Shown here in pieces: positions 1 through 11,145 of a stretch of 64,000 nucleotides of DNA. The translations under genes were made by a program, and so were the position numbers. Source of the stretch: Pomphorhynchus laevis (Eukaryota > Acanthocephala > Palaeacanthocephala > Echinorhynchida > Pomphorhynchidae); the NCBI GenBank assembly GCA_012934845.2, contig WNNJ02001732.1:80030-144029 (forward strand), given 5' to 3'. Every line of letters starts with the position of its first letter. The first letter of the stretch is position 1. The notes below the pieces were generated by a model that made no database searches, was not told the DNA's origin, and saw nothing but the letters and a program-made list of their open reading frames with translations.

Positions 1-597
1 CGTAACAGATAGATCCCTACTCCTGAAGTTACACCAAGGCAGGATTGGTTGAGGTGATTGAGTGGCTCCATAGTTGTGTAGGGCTAGTGACTCCTCCAAA
101 ACTTTATCAAGGCCTACATTCCCTATCCAACCCAATGCTCTATCCTTCCAGCAAACAAACTTCTCCTTCTTGAAAATCGTGCAAAAGGAAGACTGAGAAG
201 GATTAAGGCGAGCAATACTCGTCCTATCCTTATTCAGCTGGAACCTATATCTAGTGCTCCAGTATTCATTCGAGAGGGCCTGTTTGGCGGAAACAGAGAG
301 ATTAGGGATGTTCAGCAATTTAGCTAGGACCTTGAGTTTTGTCGGAGTGGGATTGTATATACGACCTTTATAGGTATTCGATAGAATCGCGGAAGCTTGC
401 GAAAAGAGGTAGGTATTAAATTCGGTCAGACTCTCAATTCCTATTCTGGGAAAGAGTTGGATAGCCGCTTGAAAGCAGGCCACTCTGATCGGATCAAAAT
501 GAAACATCCTTCGAAGCAATGTATCTTCCTTAATTCTCCAACGAATTAGGTAATGAGAGGTTGACTGTTGTTTGCGCGACTGCTCCGTACAGATGGT
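1..597 (-). CDS. Open linker frame of LINE, partial at window edge
   Basis: Minus-strand frame 597 to 1 is open for 199 codons from the stop at 598-600 to the window edge, with no start codon needed. It begins TICTEQSRKQQ and contains WRIKEDTLLRRMF, FPRIGIESLTEF and WKDRALGWIG. The composition is that of a normal protein, with many W, F, R and L residues, not that of translated noise. It lies directly downstream of the endonuclease GDFN relic, so the best reading is the endonuclease to reverse-transcriptase linker of a LINE that decayed more slowly or suffered one recent frame change upstream. A host exon is the alternative. No known domain was recognised. Confidence 0.5.
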
Positions 598-1120
598 TTA
601 AGCAACCATCTCGAGTGAAGCAGTAAAATGTCGAAGATTGAATTTGTTGATCTGCAATGAAATGTGGGGGAAGTTTGTTTGTGAATAATATAACCGTTTC
701 TAGCTCTTCGAAGTGATGCGTTGATCCAACGACCAGTTCTGTCGTTGAAGTCCCCAAGTATCATGTCATATCCGCTGTCACTAATACCATCCAGGAGGTC
801 ACAGTTCTTGTGAATCTCCCCTGGACGAATGTAGACATTGGCTAACTGAGGTGTTTACCGTTCTTACTGAGTGAAACTACTAAATAAGACATGGCCGGAC
901 ATGAGTAGTTTAATAGGAGGGAGGACCTTAAGAAGCACTTAACTGAGGTCAAGAGTCCTTGAGATGAAGAGGAGTGAGGAGGGTTATGCACGGAGTATAG
1001 TGGGAACATATATGCTTTGGGATAAATCGAGTAATGTCCTGGGGAAGACGGATAGACCGCGTCTCCTGAAGGACTACAACATCTACATCTCTACCAGCAA
1101 ATTCTTCTTGCCCACCAAGT
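1..1120 (-). mobile_element. LINE fragment: endonuclease and linker, runs off left edge
   Basis: On the minus strand, conceptual translation from about 1090 downwards gives APE-type endonuclease signatures: VLQET near 1050, NVYIRPGE near 830, and MILGDFNDRTGRW at about 765-725. The last is the catalytic GDFN region of LINE endonucleases. The endonuclease part is broken by several frame changes and stops. It is followed by a long open linker of the kind that precedes the reverse transcriptase, which would lie beyond the left edge. I cannot assign a clade because no reverse-transcriptase motif is in the window. The motifs are seen directly; calling it a LINE follows from the family. Confidence 0.65.
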
Positions 1121-2589
1121 CATAATGTTTAGTGTGCAAGAAACGGTATTATTTTTCAATCACATTATTAAACATTATCTAACATTGTCTATTAAATTGG
1201 TCGGTCATTGGTTGTGCATACTTTCAATTAATTTAATTTATTTTAAAGTTCATTATTTTATATATAACGCGTTGTATAATTTGTTGCAATTTAATATTGT
1301 CGGCGTAATTTAATATTAAATGAGATGTCTACCATATTTACGTCGGTAGCGCTTACAATACAGAGACTATATTACCTGGACTAAAAAGTTCACAAGTCAA
1401 TAATAAGATAGTTTTAATGAAACCAAAATGTTATATACACATATGCTTGTGTTGTCATCGATAAGTTATCAATTCATTGATTTATAAAAATGGATAGCTT
1501 TAATATCTGTACATCATGACACATTTTAGACTATATTACGGACTACGAATCCATTAATAAGCTGAAACTGCCCTATCAAACAAACTTGCTTAGCGTAGAA
1601 AATGATTTGCTACCTAAATGTAAGAAGCAACAGTTTCCGTTTGCACTAATCGAAGGGACACTGATCAAACAGAAAATGATCGATTTTTACTAATTTTTGT
1701 TGTTTCGTAATCAGATGTGCATTCTAAAATGTATTTACACATCAAATTAATTATTTATAATTAATTATCAATAAATTATTATTGATTGACAAGGAAATTG
1801 TTTTTATTATAATATATGATATTGACCGAGTAAAGTTTGCTGTCTAGCATGTGTTTTGAAAAATACGGATTAAAGCCACGCAAAAATCCGTTTGCTTAGC
1901 ATCGATACCAAATAAAACAATTGAATTCATACGTTATCATTTTATTTGAACGAAATCGTAATTTAATAATTTATCAATCCAGAATTAAAGTTACATGCAA
2001 TAATTAACTGGTTTAACCTAGCTTTTAAAATTAAACTTGATACAAAAACAAAACATTTTCGATCACATAGTTGTATTACGGAAAATGAAAAAAATCATAT
2101 CACTTTACTGAAGCTACTACATATTTTGTACTATAAATAAATTAAAAAATGAACATATATTTATCTTAAAAAGGAATTCTTAAAACCTTGTTTTTACGAA
2201 CTATTAATATATAATATATCAAATGTAATTTGCTGTAATTTGCGAATAAAGTTGTCGCTCATCAGAAAAAACAAATTTAAAGTGCAAAAATTGATAAATT
2301 CAATAATTTATCAATCCAGAATAAATTAGATCAGCTATCTGAGTATACGTATTTTATATTATTTATAAATTAAAAATAGTGCTAAATAAAATTCAAATAA
2401 TTAAATAATAAATTACAAATAATTTTAAAAATAAATAATTGTTATATAATATTTTAAATAAATATAATTTATTTAAATATAATATAATTTAAATAAAGTT
2501 AAAATTTAAAATTGAAATTTAAAATAAAAGTCAATTTTTATGAATTGACTAATAAATAACAAACGATGTATCAGAATAAGGATTAGATG

Positions 2590-2665
2590 ACATTAGGAGG
2601 AACTGTTATGTTATCAGGTTTCGGCAGCTACTACTCATCCCGACATAGAAGCTGGGCCAAATATA
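2590..2665 (-). other. PX 3' structured segment, diverged copy
   Basis: Minus-strand copy of the PX 3' structure (see 44105-44177). Here the outer helix arms have changed to GGCCCAGCT and AGCTGCC, which still pair partly, while the inner arms no longer match well. Confidence 0.4.
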
Positions 2666-3734
2666 TGCTAATGGCGTATTTCTTTGATGAAATTTGATTA
2701 TCTAGTGTCTTATTCTAATACAAAACATATTGCTATCCATCCATAAAATTCTTCCGCTTAATAGTTTAAATAATTTTTTAATAATATTTTGTTGATTTGC
2801 ATATTATAAATTTAATATTTTTATAATATTTTGTTGATGTATAATCAAACACTATAATAAAAATAAAAATACATTAAACGAAAAATTCATTAGTAGAAAA
2901 ATAATGTCGTATCAAAAATAATGTCGTATCAATAATACATAGTTTCAGTATTTCAGTTTTTTAGTATAATATACATTATATTTAGGGATTTCTGACAGAG
3001 GCTATATTACCGGGAAAGCAAAGTTCATAGGCCAATAATAAGTTATCAGTAGAACAAATCAAATCAGATAGCTGAGTCTATTTTATACAATTCAACGGAT
3101 GCTACATTTTTGGACAAAACATGTAGCTAATTTGCTCAAAAAACTTGCTTGAAAACTAGCAGAAAAATAATAATATCGTATCAAGAATACATAGTTTAAG
3201 TATTTTTGACAGAGGTTATATTACCGGGAAAGCAAAGTCCATAGGTCAATAATAAGTTATCAGTAGAACAAATCAGATCACATAACTGAGTCTACGTATT
3301 TTATATATAAATATAAATAAAGATAAATAATAGTTAATATAAGATAATCGTTAATCCATTCATAAAATCCAATTATTTATTTTTAATAATATTTTTTTAC
3401 AATGTATAAGTAATTTAATAATATTTTGTGATTTATACTTATCCATTATAAAAAATAGAAAAAATAATCAAGCAGAAAATAATTAAACATTAGCAGAAAA
3501 ATAATAATGTGGTATTAATAATACATAGTTTCAGTATTTCTGACAGAGGTTATATTACCGGGAAAACAAAGTCCACATATCAATAATAACTAGCTTTTGC
3601 TAATGATCCTATTTGGTGAAGCAGTAGTGCTGATTTAGCACTTAATGTGAAGTTACAAGAAATCTTTCTGGTACTTCATACACATGACTCGTGTGCCGTA
3701 TGCCATTAGTGCTGCATCCAGTAGTGGGAGGGAT

Positions 3735-3790
3735 CAGGCATTGATGAGTCATTGTGATGACGAAACGGTACTTGCTACCGTTCTTCCGCG
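3735..3790 (+). ncRNA. Degenerate hammerhead-ribozyme-like motif
   Basis: The plus strand reads TTGATGA (3741-3747), a 5-bp helix GTCAT/ATGAC with loop TGTG (3748-3761), GAAA (3762-3765), then a 5-bp helix CGGTA/TACCG with loop CTTGC (3766-3780). This is the order core, stem II, GAAA, stem III of a hammerhead ribozyme. The first core base is T instead of C, the position before the cleavage site reads GTT, and I cannot build a convincing stem I. It is probably a decayed relic. Confidence 0.4.
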
Positions 3791-4692
3791 TCTGGCTTCA
3801 ATGATAACAAAATACTTTAGAGAATAATGTAACTTTAAAAAGATAAATATTTCAGTATGATATATTAGAATATTTCATATTATAAAAATATAAAGTAACG
3901 GTAACAACCTGGAAATGTGTGTAAAACTTCAATTTATTTAGATTTACATCTTGCCTTCAGATTTTATTTTATTTATTTCTTTTACAATAATTTTTATTTA
4001 TATAAATTAGAAATAAAAATAAATAATTATCTAAGATTAAAAACGATAAAATTTAAAATTGAAATTTAAAATAAAAGTCAATTTTTATGAATTGACTAAT
4101 AAATAACAGACGATACATTCAAATGAAGAGTAAAGGTCAACAGGAGGAACTGCTATGTAATCAGGTTTCATCCATATTTATATAAGGCTGAAATATACTA
4201 TAATAATAGTATATTATTTATTATCCATCCATAAAAACTTTCTGCTTAAGAGTTGAAATTTATTTTATATAATATTATGTTGATTTATACATTGTAAATT
4301 TAATATTTTGATAATATTTTGTGATTTATACTTATCCATTATAAGAAATAGAAAAAATAATCAAGCAGAAAATAATTAAACATTAGCAGAAAAATAATAA
4401 TGTCGTATCAAGAATACATAGTTTCAGTATTTCTGACAGAGGTTATATTACCGGGAAAACCAAGTCCACATATCAATAATAACTTGTCAGTAGAACAAAT
4501 CAAATCAGATAGCTGAGTCTACGTATTTTATACTATAAATTAGAAATGAAGATGAATAATAAATAATTCTATAAGATTTTATACAATTCAACGGATGCTA
4601 CATTTTTGGACAAAAATAAAATTAAAAATTAGAAATATTATCTTAAAAAAAATAAATTTTATAACTCAGAATTTTAATACATAAATTTATAC

Positions 4693-4816
4693 CGTCTAAA
4701 TCGGCTGGAGAAATTCCAAGCTCTTCTGCTCTCCTAGATATTGTAGTTAACACACGTTCTAAGCTTTGTGGCAAACGATTTTCGTTAGGTTGTTGACGTT
4801 GATGCTGCGATTGTTG
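4693..4816 (-). CDS. Candidate host exon, Q-rich then helical
   Basis: On the minus strand, an acceptor (ATCAG before 4816) and a donor (GTATAA after 4693) bracket 124 nt encoding QQSQHQRQQPNENRLPQ, then LERVLTTISRRAEELGI and SPADLD. The frame closes soon outside these sites on both sides. The glutamine-rich start followed by an amphipathic helix looks like genuine protein and is unlike the AT-rich surroundings. I do not recognise the gene. It could belong with the Pro-rich frame at 6456-6662 on the same strand, with PX fragments in the intron, but that link is only positional. A pseudogene fragment is also possible. Confidence 0.35.
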
Positions 4817-4954
4817 CTGATTTTGTACCGATGAATGAGGTATTCAATACTAATAACTACCAACGTGTTGAATATAGTTAGGTTCTGCATTATCCTCATA
4901 ATAATTTATATTTTATATATTTGTATAAATATATTATATTTTTTATATATATTG

Positions 4955-5924
4955 AAATTTAAAATAAAAATCAATTTTTATGAATTGACTAATAAATAAC
5001 ATACAACGTATAATAATAAAGAATAGAAGTCATCAGGAAGAACTGCTATAAAATCAGGTTTATGCAGCTATTCTCGACTCAACATAGAAGCGGGGCCATC
5101 GGGAGGAACTGCTATGCTATCAGGTTTCAGCCCCTAACTCATCTACCCAACATAGTAGCGGGGCCAAACACGTGTTAAGGACGTATTTCCTCTGATTAAA
5201 TTTGATTATCTAGTGTATCTTATTATAATACAAAGTATATTATTTATTATCCATCCATAAAATTCTTCCGCTTAATAGTTTAAATTTTTTAAATAATATT
5301 TTGTTGATTCATATATATTATATATGATTATTGTGTTCATTTGTATATTTTACTATTTTCCTCGTTAATTTTTTTATTTGTTTAAAATACAAATGAAATT
5401 TTTAAATGATTTTGAAGAAAGCCAATATCATTACAAATTGTTGCAATTCTTAAAATTTCATTATTTAATGTATTATATTTTATATTATATGGTATGCATG
5501 AATGCTCATGCAAAAATATGTTTCTTGTAAATTTAAATATGCCATCTTTACGATATAAATTAATAGTAGTTTTAGTTAATGTTAATTTAATGTTCATATC
5601 TAGATATACACCTTCTTTATCATCAATATTGGTTTTGTTAAGAATAAGGCTTTCTGGATAAATGTGCTCACTAATTGAATAAAAATTATTAGAATTAAAT
5701 ACACATATATCATCAACACATCTAAACATATATTTCATTTCTTTATACAATTTAGATTTAGTTTTTACACAGTTATGAACAAATTCATATTCTATAAAGC
5801 TTAAAAACAAGTCAGCTATAATTGGGTTACTTTTACCACCCATTGGAACACATTTTACTTGTCTAAATATATATATGTCCCTACCTTGATAATGGTAGGT
5901 AGTGTAATGGATATAGCAATCCAT
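4955..5924 (-). mobile_element. PX reverse-transcriptase fragment with 3' end
   Basis: The frame 5924-5382 encodes the C-terminal half of a reverse transcriptase with PMGGKSNPIIADLFLSF (motif B region) and CVDDICVFN, where the catalytic site is VDD in place of the YIDD seen at 42.6 kb. It continues in pieces to WMDNK near 5240 and then into the PX 3' region, where the structured segment occurs twice (about 5170-5101 and 5100-5035). The 5' end is truncated near 5890. The motif layout is that of Penelope-like reverse transcriptases; the exact subfamily is not established. Confidence 0.7.
5035..5172 (-). other. Two tandem copies of the PX 3' structured segment
   Basis: Both copies carry GCGGGGCC and an AACTGCTAT arm on the plus strand. 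The copy at 5101-5172 keeps the outer pairing (GGGGC with GCCCC); the copy at 5035-5100 has lost it. Tandem doubling is seen only here. Confidence 0.45.
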
Positions 5925-6455
5925 TATGAGGATTGTTATGTGTTCAACTTAAATATATGTATCCGTTTTAATATTTTCTCATTTTTTATATGTTATATAA
6001 TCAAAAGAATTCTTTAATCGAAAATAGTTAAAAATGGTATATAATTGATAAAAATTATGGGAGCTGGATCAACAAAAGAGGAAAAATTTTATTTGCTTTT
6101 CGTTAACCTCTGTTAGCATCATCAGAAAATTAAATAAAATTTAATAAAATTTAATGCATCGTTTTCTGAGGAAATATTTGGTTTGCGAAAATCAAATAAA
6201 ATTCTTTAATCATTCACAATATTTAGTATATACAAAAGCCATTTCCACTATCTTAACAGTATGTATTGTTTCTATAGATGATTTCAAGGAGTAATATATG
6301 TTGTTTTTTAAATTATAAAATGATCATCATGTATAATCGGTATATTTCTAAAAAGTGCACATGGAACCAATATAAAAAATATCATCATTGATGAGACTAA
6401 ATTGATCTGGCTCGAATTTCATCGGATCGACGTTTAAAGTCTATTAAAAATCAAT
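5925..6455. other. No gene seen; possible foldback repeat at 6083-6213
   Basis: AT-rich spacer. A segment reading AAATTTTATTTGCTTTTCG near 6090 is nearly the inverse of CGAAAATCAAATAAAATTC near 6187, with a second smaller hairpin between, so a small foldback or MITE-like repeat may sit here. Confidence 0.3.
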
Positions 6456-6662
6456 TTAATAATGCATGTAGCTATTAGCTTTGAATTCCCTATTCAATAA
6501 TTGCATGTGATGTTGGTACGCATCGTGTCCATTTTTCGATTGATTTTGAGAGCGTTGATATGAATTAGATGGTGTCATCACTGGATTTAGAAACGGTGGC
6601 GGAGGAACCGGGAAAGGAAATGACGTAAACGAATTGAAATTCATCTGAAATGTATTTGTCAT
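6456..6662 (-). CDS. Small Pro- and Asn-rich open frame, possible exon
   Basis: A minus-strand ATG frame of 68 codons contains FPFPVPPPPFLNP, then a polar stretch SYQRSQNQSKNGHD. Its composition is unlike the AT-rich flanks, which favours real coding sequence, but there is no recognisable domain and the frame is short. A GTACCA near 6520 could act as a donor, making this a first exon of a longer minus-strand gene. It may equally be a chance frame. Confidence 0.3.
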   Translation of the reverse strand: MTNTFQMNFNSFTSFPFPVPPPPFLNPVMTPSNSYQRSQNQSKNGHDAYQHHMQLLNREFKANSYMHY

Positions 6663-7024
6663 AATTTAAATAAATCAATAATTAGAGTTTACAAATATGT
6701 ACTGCCAAATAGAAGTTTTGTACAGAAGACAGTTATTTATTATGCAAAATATAAACGTTACAGTGAGAGAATTAACTCTAGTTTATTAAATAAAACATTA
6801 AATTTGGTATTAATTTAACATTAAAATCAGCGGATAAAACAACAATTAACATTTGAACAGATTTTGCCAGGAAGGAAATGTGCTGATATCCTTATTCGGA
6901 TTAGAGCCGGTACTTAAATTATTAAATTATCAAAACTTATAACTATGCAACCGAATAAAAGTAGAGAAGTAAGACACCATAATTGCACAATCAAAATGTA
7001 TATACCGATGGGTGGCAGCGAGAA
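6663..7024. other. No gene seen
   Basis: AT-rich sequence without a recognisable frame or repeat; it ends where homology to the LINE A copies begins. Confidence 0.4.
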
Positions 7025-8502
7025 AACGGCATTCAACCGAACTTCGAAATCCACCAACACGTGTATTTAACTGTAAATCGGAAGAAATATTATACATTGG
7101 TATGTGCAGACTATGTAGCGCACAATACCTAGGTGAGTAAGGACGGTCAAAGAATATTTCAACGAAGAACTAGAATACGAGCAGCATATGTAAAGTACTG
7201 AGGCGTGATGATTTCAATCTAGTTGAATCGGAATGTAGAAAATCAACACTCAAAAAGTGGACTAAAGTGTTATACAATGCATCGCATTCCTTACAACGAA
7301 CTATCACGCAGCTCTATATTCATGTTTTTCGGATAGATCTCAAACAGAACCATTATGATTTTACATTATATAATGAAGTATGATTAAAATATTATATTAT
7401 ACGAAAATCCAAACAGTTACTATCGATATTGAGATTATCATGGATATTTGCAGATCAGATTAGGAGAAGCGAGTACGGAAACTGTTCCAAAAAATGTGAT
7501 AGTTGACTATGCTAAGGGATTTTCTTTTGTAATGATCGCGATGTGTAGAGCATGTGGCAGTCTATCAAAAGTGGGATTATACAAGTGCAAGATGAATTTG
7601 CTCCCATGCGTGTATTTAACAAGCATAAGAGGTCTAATAAACTCACGTGGTTTGATATTTAAATAAAGCGTTGTATAGGGTTCAGAAATAAAGCGTGCAG
7701 TCCCTGGAGGAAAAGTGAAGGTTTATATAGTGAGTACAAACGAATTCGTAATGAATGTAATCGCTTAAAATCGGAAAAGATATACGTGTACGAGAATGAT
7801 GTTGATATGTCTTTGGTACAAACACCCAAGCGATTTTGGAATTATGCTTGTCGAATCAAAAGTATCTAATAGTGTTCGACGCATTCGTATCAGAAATGAA
7901 TTTGTTGAGATCCTAAGATAAATCGCTGAAGCGTCCACTTGTGTGCTTGCGCTATCTTTAAAAAGAGATAATGATTATAAAGTCAACAGTTTGATGGCTC
8001 ATCAATCTGTCAGAGTCCGTGCATAATTGTCACAATGAAGGAAGTTGAAAGATAGCTATCCAGATTATCTAAATGTATACCAGCTAGGCCTGACGATATC
8101 CCAACTTATGTCCTTGATCGCTTGAAATGTATACTAGCATACCGCTTTCAAAATTATTTAATGTTTCTCTCAATCCGTCGATAATTTCAAATGATTGGAA
8201 ATGAGTGATTGTGGTACCACTTCCAAAAACGAAAAACGCTTGTGATGTAGATACCTTTAGGCCTAGAAGTTTACCATCTACTGTAAGATACTTGAAAGAA
8301 TTTTCACAAAAGTTTAATAAGCGTCATGAATTCAATAAACTATTTGAGTGACTCGCCGCACGGTTTTCTACATGACCGCTCATGCTTAACGAATATTTTG
8401 AGTGCCGTGGACAATATGCTGATACAATTTCAGGTGGATTAATCATCGATGTCATATATTTTGATTTCTTTAAGGCATTCGAATGCGTTCGAATGCCTTA
8501 AA
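7025..8502 (+). mobile_element. LINE A (CR1-like), left palindrome arm, decayed
   Basis: Translation in changing frames gives the linker phrase TPKRFWNYACRIKS, then reverse-transcriptase phrases ARPDDIPTYVLDRL, DWK followed by VIVVPLPKTKNACDVDTF, and VIYFDFFKAFE (motif A, near 8452-8482). That order is typical of CR1/Jockey-type LINEs. Several stops and frame changes show decay. The copy ends exactly in motif A, where the L2-like sequence begins. Another copy of the same segment lies at 19522-20765. Confidence 0.7.
8469..8502. repeat. Perfect 15-bp hairpin at the LINE A / L2 junction
   Basis: Arms at 8469-8483 and 8488-8502 are perfect reverse complements with a TGCG loop. The arm contains AAGGCATTCGAA, which is the end of the LINE A motif A codons, so the junction duplicated and inverted a piece of the target. 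The mirror copy lies near 14.68-14.71 kb. Confidence 0.75.
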
Positions 8503-9325
8503 CTCATACGCGACTCTCCCATAAGAACATATCAACCTCCAACGTGTCCACTCAAACCACCCAGTCGTTTCTGATGTCATTTATTAACCGACTGATCATG
8601 TCACCACATGCACCTCTAATCCCATGTCTTCACTTACCGGCACCCCCGTCTCTTCCCTTCTGTCTCGTTTGTCAATAACCTTCATCCCTCAATCAAAATC
8701 ACCTCCACCAACCTCAACAATCCTTCCACTCATAATTTTTCCTCACATATTATCCAAATCATCTTTGTCTTCCGCTGTCAAACCTTCTCCCTTGATATCC
8801 TCAACTCCCAGCTCTCCTATCAGAATCTCACCAACTCACGTTAGTCGTCCTCTTTGACGGAAACGCTTTCCTTCTCGCGATCGTTGCGTCATCGTCACTA
8901 ATATCACTCCTTCCACCTCTTTATATCTACAAGCACGTCTCGACCACGATGTTTCCGCATTCAGATACATCCTCTCGTCTCTTGTTCCTGTGGATAAACC
9001 ATCCTTTTTCAACAACATCTCTCCTGTCGCACTCATCCACCTAAACAAATCTTTTCAATCTAATCCTTTCCAGCCCCCTTTCATAAAAGTTGTTTTCAAG
9101 CTTCGCTCTTACGCGTCCTCTGTCATCTCCCAACGATTCAAACTCATGTCCTCTTCAGCCATTCGCATTTTCCCCGATCGCACCCCCTCCAAACTCGATC
9201 AATTCTCATCTGCCCGCATCAAAATCGCCGTCGCGAGGAAAACGACGAAACATCTCTCTCTATCCGAAACATCGACGGAAATTTTCAAGTTGTCTACACC
9301 CGCCCAAAAATTCATGGTTCTCTCC
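8500..9325 (+). mobile_element. 5' part of L2-like LINE (ORF1 region), truncated
   Basis: Frames here encode Pro/Ser-rich ORF1 sequence (SSLTGTPVSSLLSRLS, then KPSFFNNISPVALIHLN and KIAVARKTTKHLS), which match the same parts of the element at 14.56-13.85 kb almost residue for residue. The segment stops at CCCAAAAATTCATGG near 9318, inside the element, and LINE A sequence resumes. It therefore keeps only the 5' quarter of an L2-like LINE. Confidence 0.7.
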
Positions 9326-10245
9326 ATAGTCAATAATTTCAAATGATTTGAATTGAGTGATTGTGGTACCACTTCCAAAAACGAAAAACGCTCGTGATTT
9401 AGATACCTTTAGGCCTATAAGCTTACCATCTACTGTAAGTAAGATACTTGAAAGAATTTTCACAAAAGTTTAATAAGCGTCATGAGTTCAATAAACTATT
9501 TGAGCGACTCGCCGCGCGGTTTTCTACATGACCGCTCATGCTTAACGAATATTTTGCGTATATGCAAAGAATACTATACCTACGTAATTAGTGTGAAAGA
9601 ACTCGAGATAGTTACGAGTCATCGTGATATTAGGATTTTTATCGATTCATCTTTAAAGACTACATCATCACGACGTTCAGTTAGGCAAAGCTAGAAAGAT
9701 AATGCACACAATAAAAATTGCTTTTTGAGAACTCCATTTTCGCTCACGCTGATGTTCAACTAGTTAGTGCGACCAATAGTTAATTATTGCTCTTCATATT
9801 GTTTTCCATGTACATGATTTGAACTGAATGCTGTCGATGCGGTTCTTCGCTGTATCACGCGTCTATGCCCAGACAACGAATTTACCTTATCCTGAGAGAC
9901 TCAAAGTGATCGGCATTTTCGAAACATAGTTGAGATTACTGTATACCAACTTAGTTGTAACGTAAAAATTATTGTACAAATTTGATGGATATCCTTCAAT
10001 ATTATAGCGTGTTGTGATAATCTATTCAGCAGAGTTCATTTGATGATATTTTTTAAGAAGCATACAGGGAAACTATCGCATGTCTCAAGATTGTTTAGAC
10101 ATTTGCTTAACGTGTAGAATAGTCTTCTTGGATACGTTGCTTCCACAACGATGATTTTATTTTAAAAGCATTTGCGAATGTATAAAACAAATGAATGATT
10201 TGAATATGATATATTTATTCTATTTTCGTTTGCAGACTGTTTAGC
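9323..10245 (+). mobile_element. LINE A: repeated RT segment and C-terminal region
   Basis: The first 240 bp repeat the RT stretch found at 8170-8400. After about 9560 the sequence moves to later parts: FIDSSLKTTS, LVRPIVNYCSSYCFP, LRCITRLCPDNEFTL and LLYKFDGYPS, typical of the region after the catalytic site in CR1-like LINEs. Multiple frame changes show decay. The segment 10160-10215 recurs inverted at 10585-10528. Confidence 0.6.
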
Positions 10246-10454
10246 CATATACGCTTTGTCTGGTATTTAATAAATATTATCACTTCGGCAAGTCAAATAA
10301 TGAGAGATTAACGCATGTGATGTACTGCCACGAAGAACGTTTCGGTGCTTAAGGAAGCATATTAAAGCACATATTAAAATGTTTTAAAACAATTCAGAAA
10401 TGCAACTTACATATCCACAAATTGAAGTTCTCAATTTAGGTTGACAAAATTTTT
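10246..10454. other. Palindrome spacer
   Basis: Unique-looking sequence between the two arms; no frame or RNA gene recognised. Confidence 0.5.
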
Positions 10455-11145
10455 CAGTCTGCTCACGAAAATAAAATGAATTGAAATTAAAAAATATAGA
10501 AGTTATAAAGCTAATAAAATCAGAGATAATATATCATATTCAAATCATTCATTTGTTTTATACATTCGCAAATGCTTTTTAAATAAAATCAGCATTGTCG
10601 AGGCACAACCACGAAGTTCTTGCCTCGACAGGAAGACTATTCAAAAAGACTATTGCGATATCCATCAAATTTGTTCAATAATTTCCACGTTGAAACCATA
10701 TCGATAAATAATAACCTGAACTTTATGTCGAATATGCCGATCACTTTGAGTCTATCAGGATAAAGTAAATTCCTACAGACTGTGCATAGACGCGTATTAC
10801 GACGAAGAACATTTTCGTCAGCCTTCAATTCAGTTCGTGTACATAAAAACAATATGGAGAACAATACACAAGTATTGATCGCACTAACGAGTTGGGCGGC
10901 AGCTTGAGCGGAAATGGAGTTATTCTCAAAAAACAATTCTTAAGTGTGCATTATTTTTCTTGCTTTGTTTACCTTGAGGTACATCATATATAACACAGCG
11001 TTGAGACGGGAAAGCATAATCTACCCTTACACAAAATTGACGAACACTCATGAAGTGCTTAATCTAACGAGTTAGGTAATGATCGACACTAACAGACTCG
11101 AGAATAATTATTAATTCAGTATGAGGAACAAAAGAAACAAGGATT
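10455..11145 (-). mobile_element. LINE A C-terminal part, right palindrome arm
   Basis: The minus-strand frame 10936-10637 encodes NTRLCTVCRNLLYPDRL, VIGIFDIKFRLLFIDM and WKLLNKFDGY, the LINE C-terminal region. Just upstream (about 11065-10985) a phrase FRVRVDYAFPSQRC, then VIYDVPQG, marks RT motif B. The YADD segment between these is missing. This is the continuation of the LINE A copy at 14.7-15.7 kb on the far side of the L2-like insertion. Confidence 0.65.

Larger units (their letters stand above)
1341..5350 (-). mobile_element. Cluster of truncated 3' ends of Penelope-type element PX
   Basis: Several overlapping partial copies of the PX 3' end lie here in minus orientation. Repeated landmarks are: the end of the RT frame (plus-strand ATCCATCCATAAAA near 2735, 4225 and 5250); the segment ATTGACTAATAAATAAC near 2545, 4095 and 4985; the structured segment near 2600, 4150, 5040 and 5105; the terminal motif CTGAGT(C/A)TACGTATTTTAT near 2340, 3075, 3290 and 4515; and a block with TATATTACCGGGAAA near 3005, 3215, 3550 and 4445 (a diverged form near 1365). 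The copies are heavily 5'-truncated and interleaved with very AT-rich sequence. I see no complete gene. The pattern suggests repeated insertion into, or tandem growth of, the same 3' end. Confidence 0.6.

Noticed and set aside
1125-1313. 62-codon plus-strand frame
   Set aside because: AT-driven composition with no recognised feature.
6085-6130. CTGATGA followed by a hairpin and GAAAA on the minus strand
   Set aside because: Stem II has a mismatch, the base next to the core does not pair, and there is no GTC-type cleavage site or stem I.
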